The notes: a model not told the origin generated them from the letters alone. A stretch of DNA of 64,000 nt from an uncultured Paracoccaceae bacterium (GCA_947500055.1 CANMQO010000008.1:186001-250000); one strand, 5' to 3'; positions 43,614 to 51,599 are shown, numbered from the stretch's first letter. Made by a program: numbers and translations.

Positions 43614-44032
43614 TGGCAGGATCATTCAAAGTCGGTGTTGAGGATGACACCGGTGCCGATCTGGGCTTTGTGCTCAGTTGTCTCGCACTAGGCATGGTTA
43701 CGATGCAGGAATTCCACCAATGGATCCGGCATGTGATCGCGCAATCACCGGGCGGTGATATCCCCCCGCATCTGGACGCGATGCTGGCGTTGCAAAAACC
43801 CGCAAGCGTTTTTCGCCCTAATCAAGCGGTGATGCGCCGTATCCCGCATGACCCGTTCATTACTGATGACCGGTTCGATGCAATGCTGGGGCTGCAATTT
43901 TTTCTGCGCCGGGACAAAACCCAGGCCGTTGATATGACGCAGGCCGAAGCCGAAGCCGCATTGCGCACGCACCCCGAAGTGGCGGATCGCTTTTTCGCGC
44001 TCTTCCCCTTCCTGATGGAGAAAGTAGCCTAA
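43610..44032 (+). CDS. Unrecognised 140-residue cytoplasmic protein inside the nucleoside operon
   Basis: A soluble protein without membrane segments or signal peptide, located between the two permease genes. It overlaps the first permease gene by 4 nt and ends 2 nt before the second. Composition is helical: TGADLGFVLSCLALGMVTMQEFHQWIRHVIAQ and QAEAEAALRTHPEVADRFFALFPF. No known family is recognised. The tight position suggests a role with the transporter, such as assembly or regulation, but that is inference. Confidence 0.7.
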   Translation: MMAGSFKVGVEDDTGADLGFVLSCLALGMVTMQEFHQWIRHVIAQSPGGDIPPHLDAMLALQKPASVFRPNQAVMRRIPHDPFITDDRFDAMLGLQFFLRRDKTQAVDMTQAEAEAALRTHPEVADRFFALFPFLMEKVA

Positions 44033-44034
44033 AG

Positions 44035-45003
44035 ATGGACTTTGCCACCCTTCTGCAAATGCTGGACGCCACGATGCGTCTGGCAACGCCGCTTTTGCTG
44101 GCCTGCCTTGCGGGCCTTTATTCCGAGCGTGCCGGTATCTTTGATATCGGGCTGGAAGGGAAAATGCTGGCCGCCGCGTTTCTGTCAGCAGCCATTGCAT
44201 CTGTTACCGGCAATGTCTGGGTTGGTCTTCTGGCCGGGATCGGGGCATCAATGGCCCTGTCGGTCGTGCATGGGCTTGCCTCGATCACGTTTCGGGGCAA
44301 CCAGTTGATATCGGGTGTCGCCATCAACTTTCTGGCGGCAGGTTTGACAGTTGTCGTGGCACAAAGCTGGTTCCGCCAGGGCGGGCGAACCCCGCAGCTA
44401 ACCGATGGTGGCCGGTTTGAACCGATCACCCTGCCCTTTGCAGAAGCCCTGCGTGATGTACCGGTCATTGGCCCCATCTATTATGAGCTGATCTCTGGCC
44501 ATACACCCCTTGTTTACGTCGCCATTCTGATGGTGCCGCTGACATGGTGGATTCTGTATCGGACACGGTTTGGCCTGCGACTGCGGGCCGTCGGTGAAAA
44601 CCCCGCTGCGGTGGATACGGCAGGCGTATCAGTCATCTATCTACGCTATGTCGCGGTGGCGATTTGCGGTGTGCTATGCGGTATTGCGGGTGCTTATCTG
44701 GCAACTGCCCTGCAGGCCGGTTTCGTCAAAGACATGAGCGCCGGACGTGGCTTTATCGCGCTCGCCGCCCTGATTTTCGCAAAATGGCGGCCATGGTACG
44801 CGCTTTATGCCTGCCTGCTGTTTGGGTTCCTGCAAGCCATGTCGTTGCGCCCGGACGTGATCGAAGGCGTCTTGAACTTCAAAGTCAACGGTCAATTCCT
44901 TGACGTGCTGCCCTATATCCTGACGGTTGTGATTCTGGCCGGTTTTGTTGGCAAGGCGATCCCGCCACGGGCGGGGGGCGAACCCTATGTCAAAGAACGC
45001 TGA
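44035..45003 (+). CDS. Nucleoside ABC transporter permease 2 (NupC/YufQ-like)
   Basis: A 322-residue permease. LLLACLAGLYSERAGIFDIGLEGKMLAAAFLSAAIA carries the paired FDIGLEGK motif of this subunit, and YLATALQAGFVKDMSAGRGFIALAALIFAKWRPWYAL is the conserved late loop. Its 3' end overlaps the purine nucleoside phosphorylase gene by 17 nt. Confidence 0.93.
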   Translation: MDFATLLQMLDATMRLATPLLLACLAGLYSERAGIFDIGLEGKMLAAAFLSAAIASVTGNVWVGLLAGIGASMALSVVHGLASITFRGNQLISGVAINFLAAGLTVVVAQSWFRQGGRTPQLTDGGRFEPITLPFAEALRDVPVIGPIYYELISGHTPLVYVAILMVPLTWWILYRTRFGLRLRAVGENPAAVDTAGVSVIYLRYVAVAICGVLCGIAGAYLATALQAGFVKDMSAGRGFIALAALIFAKWRPWYALYACLLFGFLQAMSLRPDVIEGVLNFKVNGQFLDVLPYILTVVILAGFVGKAIPPRAGGEPYVKER

Positions 45004-45793
45004 GGGTCTCGCGGCCCAGATTAAGGCCATCGTGGGCGAGGCGCCTGTCCGCGTTGGACTGATCCTTGGGTCCGGTCTGGGCCATATTGCCAATTCCGTT
45101 GACGGAACAGCGATCCCTTATGGCGACCTGCCCGGGTTTCCCCATGCAGGTGTGTCGGGTCATAACCCGAACCTTGTCATCGGCGATCTGGAAGGGACGC
45201 GCGTCGCCGTCTTTGGTGGCCGGTCGCATTACTACGAACATGGCAAAGCCGATGCGATGCGTCTGCCGTTGGAGGTGCTGCGTGCATTAGGCGCCGAGAT
45301 GATGATCGCCACCAATGCAGCCGGATCAATGCGCCCTGACATGCCCACCGGGTCAATCATGTGCCTGTCTGACCACATCAACTTTTCCGGGCTGAACCCG
45401 TTGATCGGTGAACCGACCGATGCCCGGTTTGTCCCGATGATGCACGCATATGATCCGCAGATCAGGACCAACCTGCGTGCCGCAGCCGATGCAACCGGCA
45501 CCGACATGGCCGACGGTGTCTATGCCTGGTATTCCGGCCCCTCATTTGAAACGCCAGCCGAGATCAAGGCGATTGCCACATTGGGCGCCGATGCGGTTGG
45601 CATGTCGACAGTGCCCGAAGTGATCCTCGCCCGGTTTCTTGGGCTGAAATCCGCGGCGATTTCAACGATTACAAATATGGCTGCGGGCATGAGCGACGAA
45701 GCGATCAGCCATGAACACACAAAGGCCATGGCGCCCATCGGTGCGGCCAAGCTGGAAACCGTGCTCAGGCAATTTCTGCGCGACCTGAAATAG
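44987..45793 (+). CDS. Purine nucleoside phosphorylase, class II (PunA/XapA type)
   Basis: A 268-residue trimeric-type PNP that splits purine nucleosides with phosphate. VGLILGSGLGHIANSVDG has the GSGLG phosphate-binding loop, and FGGRSHYYEHG, TNAAGSMRPDMPTGSIMCLSDHIN and the late motif AVGMSTVPEVILARFLGLKSAAISTITNMAAGM are complete. Start ATG 44987 lies inside the permease gene. It is the cytoplasmic enzyme that uses what the transporter imports. Confidence 0.92.
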   Translation: MSKNAEGLAAQIKAIVGEAPVRVGLILGSGLGHIANSVDGTAIPYGDLPGFPHAGVSGHNPNLVIGDLEGTRVAVFGGRSHYYEHGKADAMRLPLEVLRALGAEMMIATNAAGSMRPDMPTGSIMCLSDHINFSGLNPLIGEPTDARFVPMMHAYDPQIRTNLRAAADATGTDMADGVYAWYSGPSFETPAEIKAIATLGADAVGMSTVPEVILARFLGLKSAAISTITNMAAGMSDEAISHEHTKAMAPIGAAKLETVLRQFLRDLK

Positions 45794-45831
45794 GTCCAAA
45801 AGTTAACAGTTGATAAGTCCACGTGGCGGAA

Positions 45832-45849
45832 ATGCTGCGTTTGCAGCAT
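45832..45849 (+). terminator. Short hairpin after the nucleoside operon
   Basis: ATGCTGC / GCAGCAT (7 bp) with a 4-nt loop, then TAAAATG. No real T-run, so it is a weak terminator or an mRNA 3'-end hairpin. Confidence 0.45.
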
Positions 45850-45928
45850 AAAATGACCTCAGCCATTTGACAGGCTCGTCAGAAAGTTCTTTGTTGCGGC
45901 CAGCGGCACAAGCGCCCCGGACCAGTTC

Positions 45929-46852
45929 ATGCAGATTTATCTTCCTATCGCCGAAGTTTCGGTGAACGCTTTTTTGCTCCTCGGGCTTGGCGGGATTGTG
46001 GGCATATTATCTGGCATGTTTGGCGTCGGCGGCGGCTTTTTGATGACGCCGCTTTTGTTCTTTATCGGCATCCCACCCGCCGTAGCTGTTGCGACCGAGG
46101 CCAATCAAATCGTCGCCTCATCCTTTTCAGGCGTGCTGGCGCATCTGAAACGAAAAACCGTCGATCTGAAAATGGGGACGGTGTTACTTGTCGGTGGTCT
46201 CTTCGGGTCCGGCCTTGGGATCATCCTGTTCAATTACCTCAAGGCGTTGGGGCAGGTCGAGCTGCTGGTGCAGCTATGTTACGTGGTCTTTCTTGGCATG
46301 ATCGGCACGTTGATGTTCGTCGAAAGCCTCAAGGCCATTCGAAAGGCCAACAAAGCGGGCGGCAGCCCGGTGCCCACACGGCGCAAACACAATTGGGTGC
46401 ACAACCTGCCCCTCAAAATGAAGTTCCGGGTATCGGGGCTCTATATTTCGGTGATCCCGCCGCTTTTGGTCGGCGTTTCGGTTGGTGTTCTGGCCGCCAT
46501 CATGGGTGTCGGCGGCGGATTTATCATGGTGCCTGCGATGATTTACCTGCTCGGCATGCCAACCAAGGTGGTCGTCGGGACATCGCTTTTTCAGATCATA
46601 TTTGTAACCGCCTTCACCACGATGCTGCACGCCACAACAAACTACACGGTGGATGTGGTCCTCGCTGTCCTGTTGCTGGTCGGCGGTGTTGTTGGCGCCC
46701 AGATCGGCACGCGGATCGGGGTTAAGATGAAAGCCGAACAACTGCGCATCTGGCTCGCCATCATGGTTCTCGCTGTTTGTGGCAAGCTGGCATTCGACCT
46801 GTTGATCACACCGGCGGAGCTGTATTCGCTGGGCGCAGGGGGTGGTCACTGA
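45929..46852 (+). CDS. TauE/SafE family sulfite exporter-like membrane protein
   Basis: A 307-residue protein with about eight hydrophobic segments. The repeated GxGGGFLMTPLL element occurs as GMFGVGGGFLMTPLLFFIGIP and later IMGVGGGFIMVPAMIYLLGMP, the duplicated TauE/SafE signature. It may export sulfite or sulfonate-derived anions. Its stop shares one base with the next gene's start (TGATG), a strong sign that TIGR02186 acts with it. Confidence 0.9.
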   Translation: MQIYLPIAEVSVNAFLLLGLGGIVGILSGMFGVGGGFLMTPLLFFIGIPPAVAVATEANQIVASSFSGVLAHLKRKTVDLKMGTVLLVGGLFGSGLGIILFNYLKALGQVELLVQLCYVVFLGMIGTLMFVESLKAIRKANKAGGSPVPTRRKHNWVHNLPLKMKFRVSGLYISVIPPLLVGVSVGVLAAIMGVGGGFIMVPAMIYLLGMPTKVVVGTSLFQIIFVTAFTTMLHATTNYTVDVVLAVLLLVGGVVGAQIGTRIGVKMKAEQLRIWLAIMVLAVCGKLAFDLLITPAELYSLGAGGGH

Positions 46853-47601
46853 TGATCCGTCTTGCCGCCCTCCTGATGCTGCTTGCATTGCCAGCCAAGG
46901 CCGAAGAGATCGTTCTTGGCCTGAGCCGAGACGAAGTTGCCATCACGGCGACTTTCGAAGGCTCTGAGATACTTATTTTTGGCGCGATCAAAAGGGATGC
47001 GCCCGCACCTGACGACGAAGATCTTGGCGTTATTGTCACCGTTGCCGGACCTGATGAACCGGTCACCGTGCGCAAAAAGGATCGCCGCCTCGGGATTTGG
47101 GTTAATACACAATCCGTTGATGTTGATGTCGCACCAACTTTCTATGCCGTGGCAACAAACCGCCCGTTGGCCGAAATCCTGACATTCACTGAAGACCTGA
47201 ACACCCGGATCAGCACACAGCGGGCGATCCGCTCTGTAGGGGCGACAATTGAAAACGCAGAAAGCTTTACCCGCGCGTTGATCCGCATCCGTGCTGGCCA
47301 GGGGTTATATCAAACACTGCCGACCGGCGTTCTCGTCGAAGAGGAAACCCTGTTTCGAACGCTGATTCCACTGCCTGCGAACCTGACCGAGGGCGACTAC
47401 AAGGCCGAGATTTACCTCACCCGTGGCCGCCAGATCGTGGATCTTTATACAACGGTCATCCCCGTCAAGAAAGTCGGATTGGAGCGGTGGCTGTATAACC
47501 TGGCCCATGACAACCCTTTTCTTTATGGGTTGATGTCGCTTTCAATCGCGATTGCGGCAGGCTGGGGCGCATCAGCGGTTTTCACAATGCTGCGGCGCTA
47601 A
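46852..47601 (+). CDS. TIGR02186 family membrane protein, partner of TauE
   Basis: A 249-residue protein with a signal peptide (MIRLAALLMLLALPAKA before EEIVLG), a large periplasmic part and one C-terminal membrane segment (LYGLMSLSIAIAAGWGASAVF). EIVLGLSRDEVAITATFEGSEILIFGAIKRD is the conserved TIGR02186 start. The family is regularly encoded next to sulfite-exporter-like genes. Function unknown. It ends in a 4-nt convergent overlap with the SDR gene (CTAA). Confidence 0.85.
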   Translation: MIRLAALLMLLALPAKAEEIVLGLSRDEVAITATFEGSEILIFGAIKRDAPAPDDEDLGVIVTVAGPDEPVTVRKKDRRLGIWVNTQSVDVDVAPTFYAVATNRPLAEILTFTEDLNTRISTQRAIRSVGATIENAESFTRALIRIRAGQGLYQTLPTGVLVEEETLFRTLIPLPANLTEGDYKAEIYLTRGRQIVDLYTTVIPVKKVGLERWLYNLAHDNPFLYGLMSLSIAIAAGWGASAVFTMLRR

Positions 47602-48308
47602 CCGCGCCCGATATGCGGCATCGCCGATGCCATCACCATCATGGTTTGAACATTTGCCTCTGGCGGCAGGTTCGCCATGTGAAGAACCGATCGTGCCACA
47701 TCCTCAACCGCCATGCTGGGCATCGGTTCGAGGCCTTGTGCCGCACGCTTCTTGTCCAGATTTTCCACCATAATTGTGCGGGCGTTTCCGATATCAATCT
47801 GGCCACAGGCGATGTTGAATGCCCGCCCATCAAGGGACAAGGTTTTGGTCAACCCCGACACCCCGTGCTTCGTCGTGGTGTAACACGTTGACCCCTCGCG
47901 CGGGGTGTGTGCAGAGATTGAGCCGTTATTGATAATCCGGCCACCCTGTGGCGACTGGTTGCGCATCTGCCGGAACGCCGCACGGGCACATAGAAACATC
48001 CCCGTCAGATTCACATCCACAACCTGCTGCCACTCAGACAGTTTGATGTCGTCTATCGTGGTCTGCGGGCCAAACGTGCCCGCGTTGTTGAACAGCACAT
48101 CAAGATGCCCAAATCGGGCGAAAGCCGCATCCACTGCGTCTTCATCCGTCACGTCACAGGGTAAGGCAACGGCGTTCGCATGGGTGATGTCGGCCAGTTT
48201 ATCGGCGCGGCGGGCGATCAGACCAACCCGCCATCCACTGGCCAGGAAATGTTCTGCCGTGATCCGCCCGATGCCGCTGCTGGCGCCCGTGATGATGATC
48301 GATTTCAT
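47598..48308 (-). CDS. Short-chain dehydrogenase/reductase
   Basis: A 236-residue SDR. The cofactor motif ITGASSGIGRITAEHF (TGxxxGIG) opens it, the NNAG motif is LFNNAGTFGPQTTI, and the catalytic serine, tyrosine and lysine are in NNGSISAHTPREGSTCYTTTKHGV (Y-x3-K). Substrate unknown. Its start codon overlaps the stop of the RecD-like gene by 4 nt, so it belongs to the tail of the quorum-sensing gene cluster. Confidence 0.9.
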   Translation of the reverse strand: MKSIIITGASSGIGRITAEHFLASGWRVGLIARRADKLADITHANAVALPCDVTDEDAVDAAFARFGHLDVLFNNAGTFGPQTTIDDIKLSEWQQVVDVNLTGMFLCARAAFRQMRNQSPQGGRIINNGSISAHTPREGSTCYTTTKHGVSGLTKTLSLDGRAFNIACGQIDIGNARTIMVENLDKKRAAQGLEPMPSMAVEDVARSVLHMANLPPEANVQTMMVMASAMPHIGRG

Positions 48309-49831
48309 GTCGCCTCGCTTTTCAATTCGAGTGGGGCCGCAGGAACCTCAAGATCATCGATACGCAAGGAACCTTGCGGGCGGGCAAGACGATTGCGCAC
48401 GACCCAGCGCAATTGCGTTTCCGCGCGGGTGATCGCCACATAGGCCAGACGTTTCCACAATGGTTGACCTGCCTCAACCCGACCCATACGCGCGGCCACC
48501 TGAATATCCGGGGCGAACACCTGTACTGTGTCCCATTGCGACCCCTGCGCCTTGTGAATGGTCACGGCGGCCCCGTGCAAGAAAGTGGCCCCCATGCGTG
48601 CGGCGAAGGGGATGAACGGTTCTTCATCCCCCTCCTGTTCGATCTTCACGATACTCGCCGCACTGATCTGCGGATCTTCGGCACCAACAACATGCAACCG
48701 GGAAAATCCCGGTTTACGCCCCGGCCCCAAATAGATGACCTGCGCGCCCTTGATCAATCCGCGCGCTTCCAGATCAAGGCGCTTCTTGCGATGTTTAAGC
48801 GGCAGTTCTATCCCGTCACAAATCAACGGCTCGCCTGAGACCAGTTCATCCACCGGGGCATCATAAGCCGCGCGAAAGGCGTGGATCAGGCGGATGCGCG
48901 TCTTGTTCATCCAGACAAGGCAGGGTGAGCGGGCCATCAGTTCCGCCTCAACCCTTTGCGCCACGACGACGCGCTCATCGGTCTTCGCCGCCTCCTCGAT
49001 CATCTTTTCAAACGCATAGAAATCAAGTTGGGGATCAGCGAGCGCATGGGCAAGATCAAGGATCGGGTTACCGGCATCCTGCCGGTGAATACGGTTCAGC
49101 GTCAGAACCCGTTTCTCTGGCAGCGTTTCGAACACCATCCCACCAGAGGATTGCACGGGTGGCAACTGTGCCGGATCGCCAAACAGCAGCAATGTCGGGA
49201 AAATCTCTTGCAGGTCTTCGAATTGCTTCGCATCCAGCATGGAGCTCTCATCGACAAACCCGATATCCAGCGCCTCTTCGCGGCGCTTCCAGCCGGTGAT
49301 GAAATCGCTGCCACGCAACCCGGCCGCCGCAAGGGCGGCAGGAATGGATTTATTCGCCTCGTAGGAGGCCAGTGCGCGGTCCAGCGCGATATCGGTCAGC
49401 CCTTCGATCTCGGGCCGCTCGCCCTGCCCGGCCAGCCATTCGGCGACCTTTTCATATTCGGGATCGTAAACCGGGGTGTAAAGGATGCGGTGAATGGTGG
49501 TAGCCGGCACGCCGCGATTGCGCAAGACGCTGGCCGCCTTGTTGGTCGGTGCGAGGATGGCAAGGGTCCGTCGGTCGCGCCGCTTGCGCCCTTCCCAATC
49601 GCCCGAAATAACGTCGACGCCCGCCTCATCCAAAGCCTCATAAAGCCGGGCCAGAAGCATTGTTTTGCCTGACCCGGCCTTGCCGATCACGGCCATGACC
49701 GATGATGTATCCGATTGCGGGGGTTGCAGCAGGCTGTCATCAAGATCGACACCCGCCTGGCGCAATGCGATGGCAACATTGTCCCAGGCCTCGGCCTGAT
49801 CGCTGGAAAAAGTGATGGTCGGTGCGTTCAT
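48305..49831 (-). CDS. RecD-like ATP-dependent DNA helicase (AAA family, UvrD C-terminal)
   Basis: About 508 residues. Walker A is GKAGSGKTMLLARL near residue 48; motif Ia TNKAASVLRNRGVPATTIHRIL; Walker B-like IGFVDESSMLDAKQF; motif III TLLLFGDPAQLPPV; and the C-terminal motifs VTIHKAQGSQWDTVQVFAPD and LAYVAITRAETQLRWV. These are superfamily 1B features, like TraA/RecD2. It would unwind DNA 5'-3' in recombination or repair. It is cotranscribed downstream of luxI (40-nt gap) and coupled to the SDR gene. Confidence 0.9.
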   Translation of the reverse strand: MNAPTITFSSDQAEAWDNVAIALRQAGVDLDDSLLQPPQSDTSSVMAVIGKAGSGKTMLLARLYEALDEAGVDVISGDWEGRKRRDRRTLAILAPTNKAASVLRNRGVPATTIHRILYTPVYDPEYEKVAEWLAGQGERPEIEGLTDIALDRALASYEANKSIPAALAAAGLRGSDFITGWKRREEALDIGFVDESSMLDAKQFEDLQEIFPTLLLFGDPAQLPPVQSSGGMVFETLPEKRVLTLNRIHRQDAGNPILDLAHALADPQLDFYAFEKMIEEAAKTDERVVVAQRVEAELMARSPCLVWMNKTRIRLIHAFRAAYDAPVDELVSGEPLICDGIELPLKHRKKRLDLEARGLIKGAQVIYLGPGRKPGFSRLHVVGAEDPQISAASIVKIEQEGDEEPFIPFAARMGATFLHGAAVTIHKAQGSQWDTVQVFAPDIQVAARMGRVEAGQPLWKRLAYVAITRAETQLRWVVRNRLARPQGSLRIDDLEVPAAPLELKSEAT

Positions 49832-49871
49832 GCCGCGACAGTATCCGGACCATCGCGGCACGACCAGCGGA

Positions 49872-50507
49872 TTACGCGGCTTGTTGTGTCTGATACACGG
49901 TCCGTCCAAATGACCGGTTGAACCAATGTTCGGAAATCTCTGATGACAGCCCGGCGCGGCGCAACACTTTCATCCGGTCCTCGGGTCGGAAAGCCCACAA
50001 ACCAACACTGATCTTGTCGCGGCCTTCGCCAGAACTGCCCAGTACTTCGGGCGAGGCGCCGATCATGGAATAAATACGCACCATGCGTGGATCAAAAACC
50101 CCAAGCAGATGGGTCAGGGAAAAGGCCCGCATCAGTTCCCCGCCAGCCAGCATCATCGCGGCGGCCACCCGTGGGTTGGATTTCCGGCCAAGGCAAAACC
50201 GGGTGCACTCCCAGATGAATGGGCTGCGAATATCTTCGCCTTGCAGGAGTTCTGCGAAATGGTCATTGACCATCGTGCGTTCCGTCGTTGGCAGAAACCG
50301 CATGGAGCCGCCATGCGTGCCATCACCATTCACCCAGATGACATAAAGCGGGTTCATGTCATCATATTCGTCCCGCTCCCACCCGTTTTCATCGACTTTG
50401 ACCGCCCACTTTAACCGTTCAGAAAACTGAACAGCGCGATCGCGATGCATGGAGGCTTGCAAAACCGGATACTGAGACAACTCATTTGCGTAAATATACC
50501 GAAGCAT
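49872..50507 (-). CDS. luxI: Acyl-homoserine-lactone synthase (LuxI family)
   Basis: A 211-residue AHL synthase. The invariant positions R24, F28 and W34 are in RDRAVQFSERLKWAVKV, the acidic pair follows near residues 46-50 (RDEYDDMNPLYVIWV), R70 is in GGSMRF, and E100 and R103 are in IWECTRFCLGR. These match the LuxI numbering almost exactly. The product makes AHL from S-adenosylmethionine and acyl-ACP; chain length cannot be inferred safely. It lies just downstream of luxR with CtrA-type sites between them. Its Shine-Dalgarno is in a possible hairpin. Confidence 0.95.
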   Translation of the reverse strand: MLRYIYANELSQYPVLQASMHRDRAVQFSERLKWAVKVDENGWERDEYDDMNPLYVIWVNGDGTHGGSMRFLPTTERTMVNDHFAELLQGEDIRSPFIWECTRFCLGRKSNPRVAAAMMLAGGELMRAFSLTHLLGVFDPRMVRIYSMIGASPEVLGSSGEGRDKISVGLWAFRPEDRMKVLRRAGLSSEISEHWFNRSFGRTVYQTQQAA

Positions 50508-50512
50508 AACTG

Positions 50513-50549
50513 CTACCCTTTCAAAGACTACCGAGTAGCTTCAGGGTAG
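50513..50549 (-). promoter_or_regulatory. Possible Shine-Dalgarno-sequestering hairpin before luxI
   Basis: On the minus-strand mRNA, CUACCCU (bases 50549-50543) can pair perfectly with AGGGUAG (50519-50513), closing a loop that has its own short CUAC/GUAG stem. AGGG in this stem is the only good Shine-Dalgarno, 8 nt before the luxI ATG. Pairing would hide it. A DNA operator is the alternative reading. Confidence 0.5.
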
Positions 50550-50566
50550 GTCGTCGGATCACAGCA

Positions 50567-50574
50567 ATGGTTAA
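50567..50574 (-). promoter_or_regulatory. CtrA half-site TTAACCAT upstream of luxI
   Basis: Exact TTAACCAT on the minus strand, oriented towards luxI and 60 nt from its start codon. This is the consensus half-site for CtrA. Confidence 0.5.
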
Positions 50575-50590
50575 CGCACAGCTCGCCGCA

Positions 50591-50605
50591 TTAATGATTC
50601 GTTAA
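50591..50605. promoter_or_regulatory. Perfect CtrA full box TTAA-N7-TTAA with an internal GANTC site, before luxI
   Basis: TTAATGATTCGTTAA matches TTAA-N7-TTAA exactly. Its spacer contains GATTC (50596-50600), a target of the CcrM methyltransferase. It lies between the luxR stop and luxI start, 84-98 nt upstream of luxI. A further TTAA at 50612 overlaps the luxR stop. Confidence 0.6.
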
Positions 50606-50611
50606 GGTTTC

Positions 50612-51400
50612 TTAACTCGCCGCAGATTTCTTGACTTTGCCGTCTTCTTCGCGCCCGGGCCAGCCGCCAGGGGCAGCACGGGCTGCCCCTCCGATGATGA
50701 TGAGCCCTTCGGTGAGTGCGCGGGCAACGGCGTGAGTGGTGTTTTGGGCACCAAGTTTGAAACGTGCGCTTTCGATATACGCGCGCAGCGTATGTTCAGA
50801 GATACAGAGCAAATCCGCAACCTGCCCCCGGCTATAACCCATACCAAGATAAGTCAGCGCGTCGGTCTCACGCGGGGATAGCGATTTGACAGGTTCGGGC
50901 GTGCGCCCCTTCTCAAGCTGCAGCGCCTTTTGGTTCAGATAATGCGCAATCAAGATCCAATCACGCTGGTGAGTGGCCATAAATCGCGACCAGGTTTCAT
51001 CATCGGTCGAATGGGACGCGGTCAAAAGGGCTAATTGACCATTGGGGCCGCGAATGGGAATAGAAAACCCTTGATTTCCAACACCATGCGCGATGGCATC
51101 CTCCCGAAATGCCCGCGCGGCCTTGGACGACCAGTCCAGCTTTTTCCAATCAACCGGGTCAAAGCGCTGAAAGCAACCAATGACAACCGGATCGATCCGC
51201 AGATATTCTTTTTCCGTATAGCGCTGCGCCCAAGCCGGATCATATGTCCCAAACCCGTATTGCTCCCCATCGGCGCTGACCCAGTGATAAACGACGTGAT
51301 CAATCTGAAACTGATCGCGAAGCCCGACGGTCAGATCATGTATTTGCTCAAGCGCGTCTGCCCGCTCCAGAGCTTGCAAAAATTTTTCGAGTTCCAGCAC
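50612..51400 (-). CDS. luxR: LuxR-family quorum-sensing transcriptional regulator
   Basis: A 262-residue regulator. The N-terminal autoinducer-binding domain (about 15-165) includes QIDHVVYHWVSADGEQYGFGTYDPAWAQRY and the DPVV segment, and the C-terminal GerE HTH (about 185-240) reads LSPRETDALTYLGMGYSRGQVADLLCISEHTLRAYIESARFKLG. It starts at GTG 51400 behind GAGGGG. A short basic tail follows the HTH. It should bind the AHL made by the adjacent luxI product. It overlaps the end of a small upstream ORF by 53 nt. Confidence 0.93.
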   Translation of the reverse strand: MLELEKFLQALERADALEQIHDLTVGLRDQFQIDHVVYHWVSADGEQYGFGTYDPAWAQRYTEKEYLRIDPVVIGCFQRFDPVDWKKLDWSSKAARAFREDAIAHGVGNQGFSIPIRGPNGQLALLTASHSTDDETWSRFMATHQRDWILIAHYLNQKALQLEKGRTPEPVKSLSPRETDALTYLGMGYSRGQVADLLCISEHTLRAYIESARFKLGAQNTTHAVARALTEGLIIIGGAARAAPGGWPGREEDGKVKKSAAS

Positions 51401-51563
51401 AATCCCCTCGCTTTATTGGAGACGTGTTTCCGACCACAGTGGCAATCTCAGCCGACGCAACAAGTGCAGTTTCTTCCAGTTGAACCGCCAAAAGTGGCAG
51501 ATCATTTTGTTTGGCGAAGGATTTCAAGTCGGCGAGAACGTCGATGATCCATTCATGTCCCAT
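51348..51563 (-). CDS. Small conserved-looking protein overlapping luxR
   Basis: A 71-residue ORF. MGHEWIIDVLADLKSFAKQNDLPLLAVQLEETALVASAEI has the amphipathic, alanine-rich look of a real small helical protein; I recall similar short proteins before luxR genes in Rhodobacteraceae, but this is memory, not a search. The last part overlaps the luxR start in another frame, so the two would be translationally coupled. A weak GAGAGA precedes the ATG. Its upstream gap holds a CtrA-type box. Role unknown. Confidence 0.55.
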   Translation of the reverse strand: MGHEWIIDVLADLKSFAKQNDLPLLAVQLEETALVASAEIATVVGNTSPIKRGDCAGTRKIFASSGAGRRA

Positions 51564-51584
51564 TACTAGTCTCTCTATTAATGA

Positions 51585-51599
51585 TTAACGGAGCGTTAA
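51585..51599. promoter_or_regulatory. Perfect CtrA full box TTAA-N7-TTAA upstream of the luxR unit
   Basis: TTAACGGAGCGTTAA is an exact TTAA-N7-TTAA box, 22-36 nt before the start of the small ORF that precedes luxR. A possible minus-strand -10 hexamer TATAAG lies at 51608-51603, so the box would overlap the transcription start, a position usual for repression. Confidence 0.6.

Noticed and set aside
50528-50538. lux box CTACCGAGTAG before luxI
   Set aside because: At 11 nt it is too short for the usual 18-20 nt lux box, and it lies within the larger hairpin that explains it.
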